DNA of 64,000 bases, taken from positions 2,130,501 through 2,194,500 of the forward strand of contig NZ_CP077091.1 in assembly GCF_014268595.2 (NCBI RefSeq). The letters are read 5' to 3'. The notes below the pieces were generated by a model. That model was not told the origin of the DNA, made no database searches, and saw only the letters and a program-made list of their open reading frames with translations. A program made the position numbers and the translations under genes. Positions 35,904 through 43,487 of the stretch are shown one piece after another (within the stretch, counting starts at the first letter, position 1; each line of letters starts with the position of its first letter). This stretch comes from Pseudomonas hamedanensis (GTDB lineage Bacteria; Pseudomonadota; Gammaproteobacteria; Pseudomonadales; Pseudomonadaceae).

Positions 35904-35926
35904 TTATCCACACAAATTGTGGATAA
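35904..35926. other. pair of perfect DnaA-box-like 9-mers in inverted orientation
   Basis: TTATCCACA (35904-35912) and TGTGGATAA (35918-35926) face each other across a five-base spacer. TTATCCACA is the consensus DnaA box. A second, imperfect palindrome of the same kind lies at 54668-54688. Confidence 0.55.
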
Positions 35927-36129
35927 CCTTGTGAACAGAGCTGCATTTCAGCGCTGAGAGCCCCGTTTCATAAGGGCTGCGCTTAGATCGGGCGTTTTTT
36001 ACTCACATAAAAAACCCCAATATTTCATTGACTTGGCGGCTCAGGGCGTCTAGCGCGGGCAGCCTCAAAGCTATGACTGTGTTGATCGGCGTCAGTTCGC
36101 TCTGTTTACCCTTGCCGACGGCCAGATGC

Positions 36130-36159
36130 AACAACGCCCCGCATAAGCGAGGCGTTGTT
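36130..36159 (-). terminator. hairpin downstream of the FKBP gene
   Basis: The 9-bp stem AACAACGCC/GGCGTTGTT encloses a 12-base loop, 16 bases after the FKBP stop codon. The T-run is weak on the minus strand, so efficiency is uncertain. Confidence 0.5.
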
Positions 36160-36175
36160 TTAAAGCCGTTGCGAG

Positions 36176-36892
36176 TTACTTGGCAGCGGCGTCTTCTTTG
36201 GCTGGATCCTTGATGGCCAGCAGTTCCAGGTCGAAAACCAGAACCGAGTTAGCCGGGATCGCCGGGCTTGGCGACTGAGCGCCGTAAGCCAGATCGCTAG
36301 GGATGTACAGTTTGTACTTCTCGCCAACGTGCATCAGTTGCAGACCTTCAACCCAACCCGGGATCACACCGCTGACCGGCAGATCGATCGGGCTGCCACG
36401 CTCGACGGAGCTGTCGAATACGGTGCCGTTGGTCAGCTTGCCGGTGTAGTGAACGGTCACTACGTCGGTCGGCTTGGGCTGTGCGCCGTCGGCCTTCTTG
36501 ACCACTTCGTACTGCAGGCCGGAAGCGGTGGTAGTGATGCCAGGCTTCTTGCCGTTTTCTTCGAGGAATTTCTTGCCGGCGGCTGCCGACTCTTCGCTCA
36601 TCTTGGCCATGCGCTCTTCAGCACGCTTTTGCAGCGCGGCGAAGGCTTCGACCAGTTCTTCATCTTTCAGCTTCTGTTCTTTCTTGCCGACGGCATCTTC
36701 GATGCCCTGGGCTACCGCTTTGGAGTCCAGATCATCCATGCCTTCCTGAGCAAGGCTTTTGCCCATGTTCAGGCCGATGCCGTAGGAAGCTTTTTGCGCC
36801 GGGGTTTTCAGCTCCACGCTGGTCTGCGAATCACAACCCGCGAGGACCAGGCTAACCAGGGCTACCGCCGCCGCCAACCGATGCTGTTTCAT
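36176..36892 (-). CDS. FKBP-type peptidyl-prolyl cis-trans isomerase, lipoprotein
   Basis: This 238-residue protein has a lipoprotein signal ending in LVLAGC (acylated Cys). An N-terminal helical dimerisation region (LKTPAQKASYGIGLNMGKSLA) is followed by a C-terminal FKBP domain with VVTVHYTGKLTNGTVFDSS and IPSDLAYG. It helps fold envelope proteins, like FkpA/MIP. The start is ATG 36892 (MKQHRLAAAV), with AAGGAA upstream. The gene order FKBP, rdgC and symporter is shared with P. aeruginosa. Confidence 0.9.
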   Translation of the reverse strand: MKQHRLAAAVALVSLVLAGCDSQTSVELKTPAQKASYGIGLNMGKSLAQEGMDDLDSKAVAQGIEDAVGKKEQKLKDEELVEAFAALQKRAEERMAKMSEESAAAGKKFLEENGKKPGITTTASGLQYEVVKKADGAQPKPTDVVTVHYTGKLTNGTVFDSSVERGSPIDLPVSGVIPGWVEGLQLMHVGEKYKLYIPSDLAYGAQSPSPAIPANSVLVFDLELLAIKDPAKEDAAAK

Positions 36893-37160
36893 GCTATTTC
36901 CTTGTTCATGCGCCGAATGGGCAATCGAGTAAAGCCGCGAGCTTATCAGGCCGCCACGACCAATGGCTACCGGCATGAGAGCAGGAAACTTCCGATAAGT
37001 TCAGGGATTAAAACGCATTGGCCGCGCAGCATGATGAAGCTTCTGTCATCCGGACCCGGCAATGGCCGCACGATCTTCGGTGAATGTTTAACGTAATGGC
37101 CACTTGCCCAGAAGGGCCTGCTCAGGCATAACAACGCAACAATTGACAAGGATGTTTATC

Positions 37161-38969
37161 TTGCGCCTCTTATTCCGTGTGCTGACCCTGATCGTGGTGC
37201 TGCTGGGACTCGTCCTCGCGGTAGTCTTGTACTACGTTGCCAACCCGAAACTGCCCTTCTACACCCCCGTCGAACAGGTGCATTACCTGGATCAGTGGAG
37301 CGAGCAAGAACGGCAAACCTACTATTTCACGCCCCAGGGCACACAGGTCGAAGGCCTGCGTTACGAATGGTTTCAGGCACTGGAGTTGCCGTTCTCCGAG
37401 CAGCGTTTTGCCGCCCCCGAGTACCTCGCCCGCTTCGGTTTTCTGGTCGACCCACAACAAAAAGCCACGCCGAATAATCCTGGCAACCTGCCCGTTGGCT
37501 TTGCGCGCCATCAAAATCCCGGCAGTTCCGAGCACTATCTGGACATCACTTGCGCGGCCTGCCACACCGGTGAATTGCGTTTTAAAGGCCAGGCTGTGCG
37601 AATTGATGGCGGCACGGCGCAGCATGTGCTGCCTTCCAGTGTTCCGACGCTACGCGGTGGCAGTTTCGGACAAGCTCTGGTCGCAAGTCTGACAGCGACT
37701 TACTACAACCCCTGGAAATTCGAACGCTTCGCCCGCCATGTCCTCGGCGTTGAATACGACGCGCGCCATGAGCAACTGCGCCGGGACTTCAAAACCTCGC
37801 TGGATACTTTTCTCAAAGTCGCATGGAACGATACCCATCGCGGCCTCTATCCCACCGAAGAGGGCCCCGGTCGCACAGATGCGTTCGGCCGAATCGCCAA
37901 CGCCACGTTCGGTGATGCCATTTCTCCCGCCAACTATCGCGTGGCCAACGCCCCGGTGGATTACCCGCAGCTATGGGACATGTGGACGTTCGACTGGGTG
38001 CAGTGGAACGGCTCCGCGCAGCAGCCCATGGCCCGTAACATCGGCGAAGCACTGGGCGTCGGCGCAACCCTGAATTTCTTCGATGCCGATGGCCAGCCGC
38101 TGCGCGGCGATGAGCGCTATGCCTCCAGCGTGCGGGTGCGCGATCTGCACAAGATCGAAGAAACCCTGCAGCAATTAAAGCCGCCCTCCTGGCCTCAAGA
38201 GCTGTTCGGCGCCATCGACAAACCGCTGGCAGCGAAAGGCCGCGCGCTGTTTGCCGAAAACTGCGCCGCTTGTCACGTACCGCAGCAGACGCAGGAAGGC
38301 GAACGCCGAGTGCTGCAGCTGCCGATGCTACCCGTAGCCGCCATCGGCACCGACCCGAACGCGGCCAATAACATTGCCAGCCATCGCTTTGACCTCACCG
38401 CCCTGCAATGGGACTTGAAAGAGCTTGAAGGCATGGATGTGAAACTTCATCCGACGCCCAAAGAACCGCTCGACCTCAGCCAATTGTCGGTCGCCAAGGG
38501 GCTGGCTTATGTCACCGCCTTCGTGGAAAACCGCGCCTATCGCGAGGCAGGTGTGACGCCTGCAGAAAAACCTCGCCTGGACGGTTTCGGCCTGCCAATC
38601 GGCGTGCGTGAAAAAGTCGCCTACAAGGCGCGACCGCTGGCCGGGGTATGGGCCACTGCACCGTTTCTGCACAACGGTTCGGTGCCGAGCCTCTATCAGT
38701 TGCTCTCGCCTCGGGATGAACGCGCAAGCACGTTCTATAAAGGCACCTTCGAATACGATCCACGTCACTTGGGCTATCGCACCGAAGCCTTCGCCAATGG
38801 CTTTATGTTCGACACGCGGATTAGCGGCAACCACAACAGCGGCCACGAATTTCGTGCCGGCGAGCGCGGCAACGGTGTCATCGGCAGACTGTTGCAACCC
38901 GAGGAGCGCTGGGCGCTGCTCGAATACCTGAAAGTGCTGGGTGGCCCCCTGGAGGCGCAGTTGCCATGA
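37161..38969 (+). CDS. di-heme cytochrome c peroxidase-like protein
   Basis: The protein is about 602 residues. I favour the TTG at 37161, because AAGGAT lies seven bases before it and it starts cleanly into a membrane anchor (RLLFRVLTLIVVLLGLVL). ATG 37152 has the same site directly against it. Two c-type heme motifs are seen, CAACH (about residues 131-135) and CAACH (about 371-375), plus APFLHNGSVPSLYQLL, typical of the di-heme peroxidase/oxidase group. It is anchored in the inner membrane facing the periplasm. It overlaps the catalase-like gene by four bases. The electron acceptor and donor are unknown. Confidence 0.85.
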   Translation: MRLLFRVLTLIVVLLGLVLAVVLYYVANPKLPFYTPVEQVHYLDQWSEQERQTYYFTPQGTQVEGLRYEWFQALELPFSEQRFAAPEYLARFGFLVDPQQKATPNNPGNLPVGFARHQNPGSSEHYLDITCAACHTGELRFKGQAVRIDGGTAQHVLPSSVPTLRGGSFGQALVASLTATYYNPWKFERFARHVLGVEYDARHEQLRRDFKTSLDTFLKVAWNDTHRGLYPTEEGPGRTDAFGRIANATFGDAISPANYRVANAPVDYPQLWDMWTFDWVQWNGSAQQPMARNIGEALGVGATLNFFDADGQPLRGDERYASSVRVRDLHKIEETLQQLKPPSWPQELFGAIDKPLAAKGRALFAENCAACHVPQQTQEGERRVLQLPMLPVAAIGTDPNAANNIASHRFDLTALQWDLKELEGMDVKLHPTPKEPLDLSQLSVAKGLAYVTAFVENRAYREAGVTPAEKPRLDGFGLPIGVREKVAYKARPLAGVWATAPFLHNGSVPSLYQLLSPRDERASTFYKGTFEYDPRHLGYRTEAFANGFMFDTRISGNHNSGHEFRAGERGNGVIGRLLQPEERWALLEYLKVLGGPLEAQLP

Positions 38970-40135
38970 TCATGCCGACCTTCAAAACACAACTGCCGCT
39001 AATGGCCCGCCTCTGGTTAGGGCTGGGACGCTTGCTCGGCAGGGTCGTGTTGATCGTGCTGGTCATCGGCCTGCTTGGCTGGGGCAGCGCCACGGCCTGG
39101 TGGACCTGGCAACATCGCGGTCCTGTGTCGGCGCAGGAACAGGTTCCGGCCGGTGAAGCGGCGATGACTCAGGACGTGATTCAGACCGCCGTGCGAATTG
39201 TCGACCAACACCGCGAAGGCACGCGCTATCTGCGTGACGCACACGCCAAGGCGCATGGCTGCGTGAAGGCGCAAGTGCAGGTATTGCCGGAGCTGGCGCA
39301 GCCGCTGCGTCAGGGCGTATTCAGCGAACCTGGCAAAACCTGGCAGGCGCTGATTCGTCTGTCCAACGGCAATGCCTATCCGCAATTCGACAGCCTGCGC
39401 GACGCCCGCGGGATGGCGATCAAGCTGCTCGACGTACCGGGCAGGCAATTGCTCGACAACCGCCAGCAACAGCACGAGCAAGACTTCGTGATGTTCAGTC
39501 ATCCGAACTTCTTTGTCAGCGATGTCGCCGAGTACCGCCAGAACGTGGCAGCGCAGGCGGATGGCAAGAAAGTCATGGCGTTTTTTCCGACATGGGATCC
39601 GCGCACTTGGCAGGTCCGCCATCTGTTTATCGCGCTGGCCACCTTGTCACCGCCGCCTGACAGCCCGACCGCGACCACGTACTTTTCGGTATCGCCCTAC
39701 AAATTCGGTGAGGCCAATGCCAAATTCCGCGTGATGCCGGATCCCGGCAGTTGCCCCGCTTACACGCTGCCCAAACAGAATCACGACTTGCCGAACTTCT
39801 TGCGCGGCGCGCTGAAGCAACAACTGTCGGCGGATCGGGTGCCGGCGTGTTTCGTCTTGCAGATTCAGCGCCAGGATGCGCACCAGTACATGCCGATTGA
39901 AGACACCAGCATAGAATGGCGCGAGCAGGATGCACCGTTCGAAACCGTGGCGCGGATCACCTTGCCTGCGCAGGACTTCGATACACCGGCGCTCAATCTC
40001 GAATGCGACAACCTGTCGTTCAATCCGTGGTTCGGGATCGAGGCGCATCGGCCGATTGGCGGGATCAATCGCTTGCGCAAAGCGGTGTATGAGGCGGTGA
40101 GCGATTATCGGCACGCCCGCAATGCTGCGCAGTAG
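38966..40135 (+). CDS. membrane-anchored catalase-family protein
   Basis: This 389-residue protein has one N-terminal membrane helix (residues 24-44). The catalase core has the distal His in RDAHAKAHGC and the segment DFVMFSHPNFFV. A late Arg/Tyr region (RKAVYEAVSDYR) fits the proximal heme ligand. It is shorter than classical catalases and of the SrpA type, a group that includes heme peroxidases and oxygenases. It is translationally coupled (ATGA) to the di-heme cytochrome gene, so the two likely act together in peroxide handling in the periplasm; this is inference. Confidence 0.82.
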   Translation: MIMPTFKTQLPLMARLWLGLGRLLGRVVLIVLVIGLLGWGSATAWWTWQHRGPVSAQEQVPAGEAAMTQDVIQTAVRIVDQHREGTRYLRDAHAKAHGCVKAQVQVLPELAQPLRQGVFSEPGKTWQALIRLSNGNAYPQFDSLRDARGMAIKLLDVPGRQLLDNRQQQHEQDFVMFSHPNFFVSDVAEYRQNVAAQADGKKVMAFFPTWDPRTWQVRHLFIALATLSPPPDSPTATTYFSVSPYKFGEANAKFRVMPDPGSCPAYTLPKQNHDLPNFLRGALKQQLSADRVPACFVLQIQRQDAHQYMPIEDTSIEWREQDAPFETVARITLPAQDFDTPALNLECDNLSFNPWFGIEAHRPIGGINRLRKAVYEAVSDYRHARNAAQ

Positions 40136-40164
40136 CGCGGCGACTTTATAAATCGCAGACAGCA

Positions 40165-40188
40165 AAAAGCCCGCACAAGGCGGGCTTT
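40165..40188 (-). terminator. terminator of the first tRNA pair
   Basis: AAAGCCCGC/GCGGGCTTT hairpin followed on the minus strand by TTTTTGC, between the tRNA-Asp gene and the convergent catalase gene. Confidence 0.75.
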
Positions 40189-40225
40189 CTGTGGTGATCT
40201 GGCGTTCAGTTCCAGATACCGAATA

Positions 40226-40302
40226 TGGCGCAGCGGACGGGACTCGAACCCGCGACCCCCGGCGTGACAGGCCGGTATTCTAACCGACTGAACTACCGCT
40301 GC
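40226..40302 (-). tRNA. tRNA-Asp (GTC), copy 1
   Basis: A 77-nt gene read on the minus strand, with acceptor GCAGCGG/CCGCTGC, a D-loop AGTTCAGTCGGTTAGAATAC-type arm, anticodon GTC in CCTGTCACG, and a T-loop GGTTCGAGTCC. Discriminator G and CCA are encoded. It is the second gene of a Val-Asp pair. Confidence 0.96.
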
Positions 40303-40321
40303 GCGAAACGCTTGAAACGAA

Positions 40322-40397
40322 TGGTGGGTGATGACGGGATCGAACCGCCGACATTCTGCTTGTAAGGCAGACGCTCTCCCAGCTGAGCTAATCACCC
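40322..40397 (-). tRNA. tRNA-Val (TAC), copy 1
   Basis: A 76-nt gene on the minus strand, with acceptor GGGTGAT/ATCACCC, anticodon TAC in CTTACAA, and a T-loop GGTTCGATCCC. CCA is encoded. It lies 19 bases upstream of tRNA-Asp copy 1 in the direction of transcription. Confidence 0.96.
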
Positions 40398-40522
40398 TTC
40401 GCTTCGTTACGGGGCGCATTATGCCACAAGTTTTCGTAATATGTTGATTTAATTGAATTTTTTTTCAATTAAATCCGAAAACAAGTGAAACGACACGTCC
40501 CGCGGGTACAACGTTGAGGCAG

Positions 40523-40548
40523 AAAAAAACCCGCCTTAGCGGGTTTTT
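40523..40548 (-). terminator. terminator of the second tRNA pair
   Basis: AACCCGC/GCGGGTT hairpin with T-run on the minus strand, 41 bases after the tRNA-Asp copy 2. Confidence 0.75.
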
Positions 40549-40588
40549 CCGTGGTGACCTGGCGTTCAGTGTTCCAGGTTACCGAATA

Positions 40589-40665
40589 TGGCGCAGCGGA
40601 CGGGACTCGAACCCGCGACCCCCGGCGTGACAGGCCGGTATTCTAACCGACTGAACTACCGCTGC
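40589..40665 (-). tRNA. tRNA-Asp (GTC), copy 2
   Basis: It is identical in sequence to the copy at 40226-40302, 77 nt including the encoded CCA. Confidence 0.96.
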
Positions 40666-40684
40666 GCGTAACACTTGAAACGAA

Positions 40685-40760
40685 TGGTGGGTGATGACGG
40701 GATCGAACCGCCGACATTCTGCTTGTAAGGCAGACGCTCTCCCAGCTGAGCTAATCACCC
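40685..40760 (-). tRNA. tRNA-Val (TAC), copy 2
   Basis: It is identical in sequence to the copy at 40322-40397, 76 nt including CCA. It is the first gene of its pair, with a promoter at 40781-40809. Confidence 0.96.
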
Positions 40761-40780
40761 TTCGCTTCGGTGTGGCGCGC

Positions 40781-40809
40781 ATTCTACGGAGCGCCCCCAC
40801 CTCTGGCAA
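40781..40809 (-). promoter_or_regulatory. sigma-70 promoter of tRNA pair 2
   Basis: On the minus strand TTGCCA (-35, 40809-40804) and TAGAAT (-10, 40786-40781) are separated by exactly 17 bases, about 20 bases before tRNA-Val copy 2. A GC-rich stretch follows the -10, as in many stable RNA promoters. Confidence 0.7.
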
Positions 40810-40919
40810 GCACTTTTTTAAATAATTTTCCGAGGCCTTCCAAAGGCTTAGAGAAGGGTTGGCCTATGCCCCGGCGAAGACAATAATGCCCCCCTTTGTA
40901 TAAAGGAGAGACTCACCCC

Positions 40920-41840
40920 ATGTGGTTCAAGAACCTGCTTATCTATCGCCTGACCCAAGACCTGCCTGTCGATGCCGAGGCGCTGGAAACTGCACTGGCC
41001 ACCAAACTGGCGCGTCCATGTGCAAGCCAGGAGTTGACCACTTACGGTTTCGTCGCGCCATTCGGCAAGGGCGAAGATGCACCGCTGGTGCACGTCAGCG
41101 GTGATTTCCTGCTGATCAGCGCACGCAAGGAAGAACGCATTCTGCCGGGCAGCGTCGTACGTGACGCGGTCAAGGAAAAGGTCGAAGAGATCGAAGCCGA
41201 ACAGATGCGCAAGGTCTATAAGAAGGAGCGCGATCAGATCAAGGATGAAATCATCCAGGCGTTCCTGCCGCGCGCGTTCATCCGTCGCTCGTCGACCTTT
41301 GCCGCGATCGCGCCGAAACAGGGCCTGATCCTGGTCAACTCGGCCAGCCCGAAACGCGCCGAAGACCTGCTGTCGACCCTGCGCGAAGTCATCGGCACCC
41401 TGCCCGTCCGCCCGCTGACGGTAAAAATGGCGCCGACCGCGGTCATGACCGAGTGGGTCACCACGCAGAAAGCCGCCGACGATTTCTACGTGCTGGACGA
41501 GTGCGAGCTGCGCGATACCCACGAAGATGGCGGTATCGTCCGTTGCAAGCGTCAGGACCTGACCAGCGATGAAATCCAGCTGCACTTGAGCACCGGCAAA
41601 GTGGTGACTCAACTGTCGCTGGCCTGGCAGGACAAACTGTCGTTCATGCTCGACGACAAAATGACCGTCAAACGCCTGAAGTTCGAAGATCTGTTGCAGG
41701 ATCAGGCAGAACAGGATGGCGGCGATGAGGCACTGGGTCAGCTGGATGCCAGCTTCACCCTGATGATGCTGACGTTTGGCGACTTCCTGCCGGCGCTGGT
41801 TGAAGCGTTGGGTGGGGAAGAGATGCCGCAGGGGATCTAA
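40920..41840 (+). CDS. rdgC: recombination-associated protein RdgC
   Basis: This 306-residue nucleoid-associated protein starts [16 protein letters not shown], the recognisable RdgC opening, and has the expected length. RdgC forms a ring dimer on DNA and restrains RecA. The start is ATG 40920, with AAGGAG ten bases upstream. It is divergent from the tRNA cluster and followed by a REP pair. Confidence 0.95.
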   Translation: MWFKNLLIYRLTQDLPVDAEALETALATKLARPCASQELTTYGFVAPFGKGEDAPLVHVSGDFLLISARKEERILPGSVVRDAVKEKVEEIEAEQMRKVYKKERDQIKDEIIQAFLPRAFIRRSSTFAAIAPKQGLILVNSASPKRAEDLLSTLREVIGTLPVRPLTVKMAPTAVMTEWVTTQKAADDFYVLDECELRDTHEDGGIVRCKRQDLTSDEIQLHLSTGKVVTQLSLAWQDKLSFMLDDKMTVKRLKFEDLLQDQAEQDGGDEALGQLDASFTLMMLTFGDFLPALVEALGGEEMPQGI

Positions 41841-41860
41841 AGCCTTGCGAGGTCCAAACT

Positions 41861-41948
41861 GTAGGAGTGAGCCTGCTCGCGATGAGGGACTGACATTCGA
41901 CGAATATGTTGACTGATAGACCGCTATCGCGAGCAGGCTCACTCCTAC
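41861..41948. repeat. REP/BIME inverted repeat (GTAGGAGTGAGC type)
   Basis: Arms at 41861-41883 and 41926-41948 between rdgC and the symporter gene. Confidence 0.85.
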
Positions 41949-41988
41949 ATTTGTTTAGTGGTGTTCTTTTAATAATAAGGATCAAGCC

Positions 41989-42954
41989 ATGCGCGCACTG
42001 GCTGCACTCAGCCGCTTTGTCGGCAATACCTTCGCTTACTGGGTTCTGATATTCGCGGTCATCGCGTTCCTGCAACCGGCGTGGTTCATCGGCCTTAAAA
42101 GCGCGATCGTGCCGCTGCTGGGTCTGGTCATGTTCGGCATGGGCCTGACCCTCAAACTTGACGACTTCGCCGCAGTCGCCCGCCATCCATGGCGTGTGGC
42201 GCTGGGCGTGGTCGCGCATTTCGTGATCATGCCCGGTGTGGCGTGGTTGCTCTGCCAGGTCTTTCACCTGCCGCCGGAAATCGCCGTCGGGGTGATTCTG
42301 GTCGGCTGCTGCCCGAGCGGCACTTCGTCTAACGTGATGACCTGGCTGGCGCGCGGCGATCTGGCGCTTTCCGTGGCCATCGCCGCCGTCACCACCCTGC
42401 TCGCGCCATTGCTGACCCCGGCGCTGATCTGGCTGCTGGCCTCGGCCTGGCTGCCGGTGTCGTTCATGGAGCTGTTCTGGTCGATCCTGCAAGTCGTGTT
42501 GCTGCCGATCGTCCTCGGCGTGGCCGCGCAGCGTTTGCTGGGGGACAAGGTCCGTCATGCGGTAGACGTATTGCCGCTGGTGTCGGTGGTCAGCATCGTG
42601 ATTATCGTGACTGCGGTCGTTGCGGCGAGTCAGGCGAAAATCGCTGAATCCGGCCTGTTGATCATGGCGGTGGTGATGCTGCACAACAGCTTCGGCTACC
42701 TGCTGGGTTACTTCACCGGGCGCCTGTTCGGCTTGCCATTGGCGCAGCGCAAGTCGCTGGCACTGGAAGTCGGCATGCAGAATTCGGGACTGGGCGCCGC
42801 GCTGGCCAGCGCACATTTCTCTCCACTGGCGGCGGTGCCGAGTGCCTTGTTCAGCGTTTGGCACAATATTTCCGGGGCGCTGCTGTCGACGTACTTCCGG
42901 CGCATGAGCGAAAAAGAAGACCGCGAGGAGCTGTCGCGTCAAGCGACGGACTGA
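41989..42954 (+). CDS. bile acid:sodium symporter family protein
   Basis: This 321-residue membrane protein has about nine to ten hydrophobic segments. The SBF family features are VGCCPSGTSSNVMTWLARGD, with its sodium-site region, and EVGMQNSGLGAALASAHF. Bacterial relatives transport organic acids such as pantoate or other anions and not bile acids; the substrate here is unknown. The start ATG 41989 follows AAGGA. The C-terminus is highly charged (EKEDREELSRQ). Confidence 0.88.
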   Translation: MRALAALSRFVGNTFAYWVLIFAVIAFLQPAWFIGLKSAIVPLLGLVMFGMGLTLKLDDFAAVARHPWRVALGVVAHFVIMPGVAWLLCQVFHLPPEIAVGVILVGCCPSGTSSNVMTWLARGDLALSVAIAAVTTLLAPLLTPALIWLLASAWLPVSFMELFWSILQVVLLPIVLGVAAQRLLGDKVRHAVDVLPLVSVVSIVIIVTAVVAASQAKIAESGLLIMAVVMLHNSFGYLLGYFTGRLFGLPLAQRKSLALEVGMQNSGLGAALASAHFSPLAAVPSALFSVWHNISGALLSTYFRRMSEKEDREELSRQATD

Positions 42955-43001
42955 GCGCAAAACTTGATCCCCGGGTTAAGGCTGGTCAAACTATCGCGCA
43001 A

Positions 43002-43054
43002 CGCGGGGACGACCCCGCGGCTCGATCGAGTCATTTAATCTGGGGACGACCCCG
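43002..43054 (+). promoter_or_regulatory. guanidine-II (mini-ykkC) riboswitch
   Basis: Two short hairpins each carry the loop ACGA: CGCGGGG-ACGA-CCCCGCG at 43002-43019 and GGGG-ACGA-CCCC at 43042-43053, separated by a 22-base linker. Paired ACGR-loop hairpins are the defining feature of the mini-ykkC class, which binds two guanidinium ions. The second hairpin lies ten bases before the GGAGG ribosome-binding site of sugE, so control of translation initiation is likely. Confidence 0.9.
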
Positions 43055-43074
43055 TCAATCGATGGAGGTTTGCC

Positions 43075-43389
43075 ATGTCCTGGATCATTCTGTTTTTCGC
43101 CGGCCTGTTCGAAGTCGGCTGGGCCGTCGGCCTGAAATACACCGACGGCTTCACCCGCCCGCTGCCTACCGTTCTGACCGTTGCTGCCATGGCCATCAGC
43201 CTTGGCTTGCTCGGTCTGGCGATGAAGGAATTGCCGTTGGGCACGGCTTATGCGATCTGGACCGGGGTCGGTGCCGTGGGCACGGTGATTGCCGGGATCA
43301 TTCTGTTTGGCGAATCGATGGCGTTGATTCGGCTGGCCAGTGTGGCGTTGATCGTTACCGGGTTGATCGGGCTTAAGGTCAGCGCTTAG
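43075..43389 (+). CDS. sugE: small multidrug resistance family guanidinium exporter
   Basis: This 104-residue, four-helix SMR protein has the conserved Glu13 in [19 protein letters not shown] and the SugE/Gdx-type segment [18 protein letters not shown]. Members of this subgroup export guanidinium in exchange for protons as antiparallel dimers. The start ATG 43075 follows GGAGG. The guanidine-II riboswitch directly upstream agrees with that function (also named gdx). Confidence 0.93.
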   Translation: MSWIILFFAGLFEVGWAVGLKYTDGFTRPLPTVLTVAAMAISLGLLGLAMKELPLGTAYAIWTGVGAVGTVIAGIILFGESMALIRLASVALIVTGLIGLKVSA

Positions 43390-43401
43390 GCATCTATCGC
43401 T

Positions 43402-43467
43402 ATCGCGAGCAGGCTCACTCCTACAAGGGAAACGCATTTCAAATGTAGGAGTGAGCCTGCTCGCGAT
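43402..43467. repeat. REP/BIME inverted repeat (GTAGGAGTGAGC type)
   Basis: Arms at 43402-43424 and 43445-43467 between the convergent sugE and LplT-PlsC genes. Confidence 0.85.
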
Positions 43468-43487
43468 GGCGCCGGCCCAGTCAGCGA

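Noticed and set aside
36028..36213. 60-codon open frame before the FKBP terminator
   Set aside because: It crosses the FKBP terminator and stop region, with no ribosome-binding site and poor composition.
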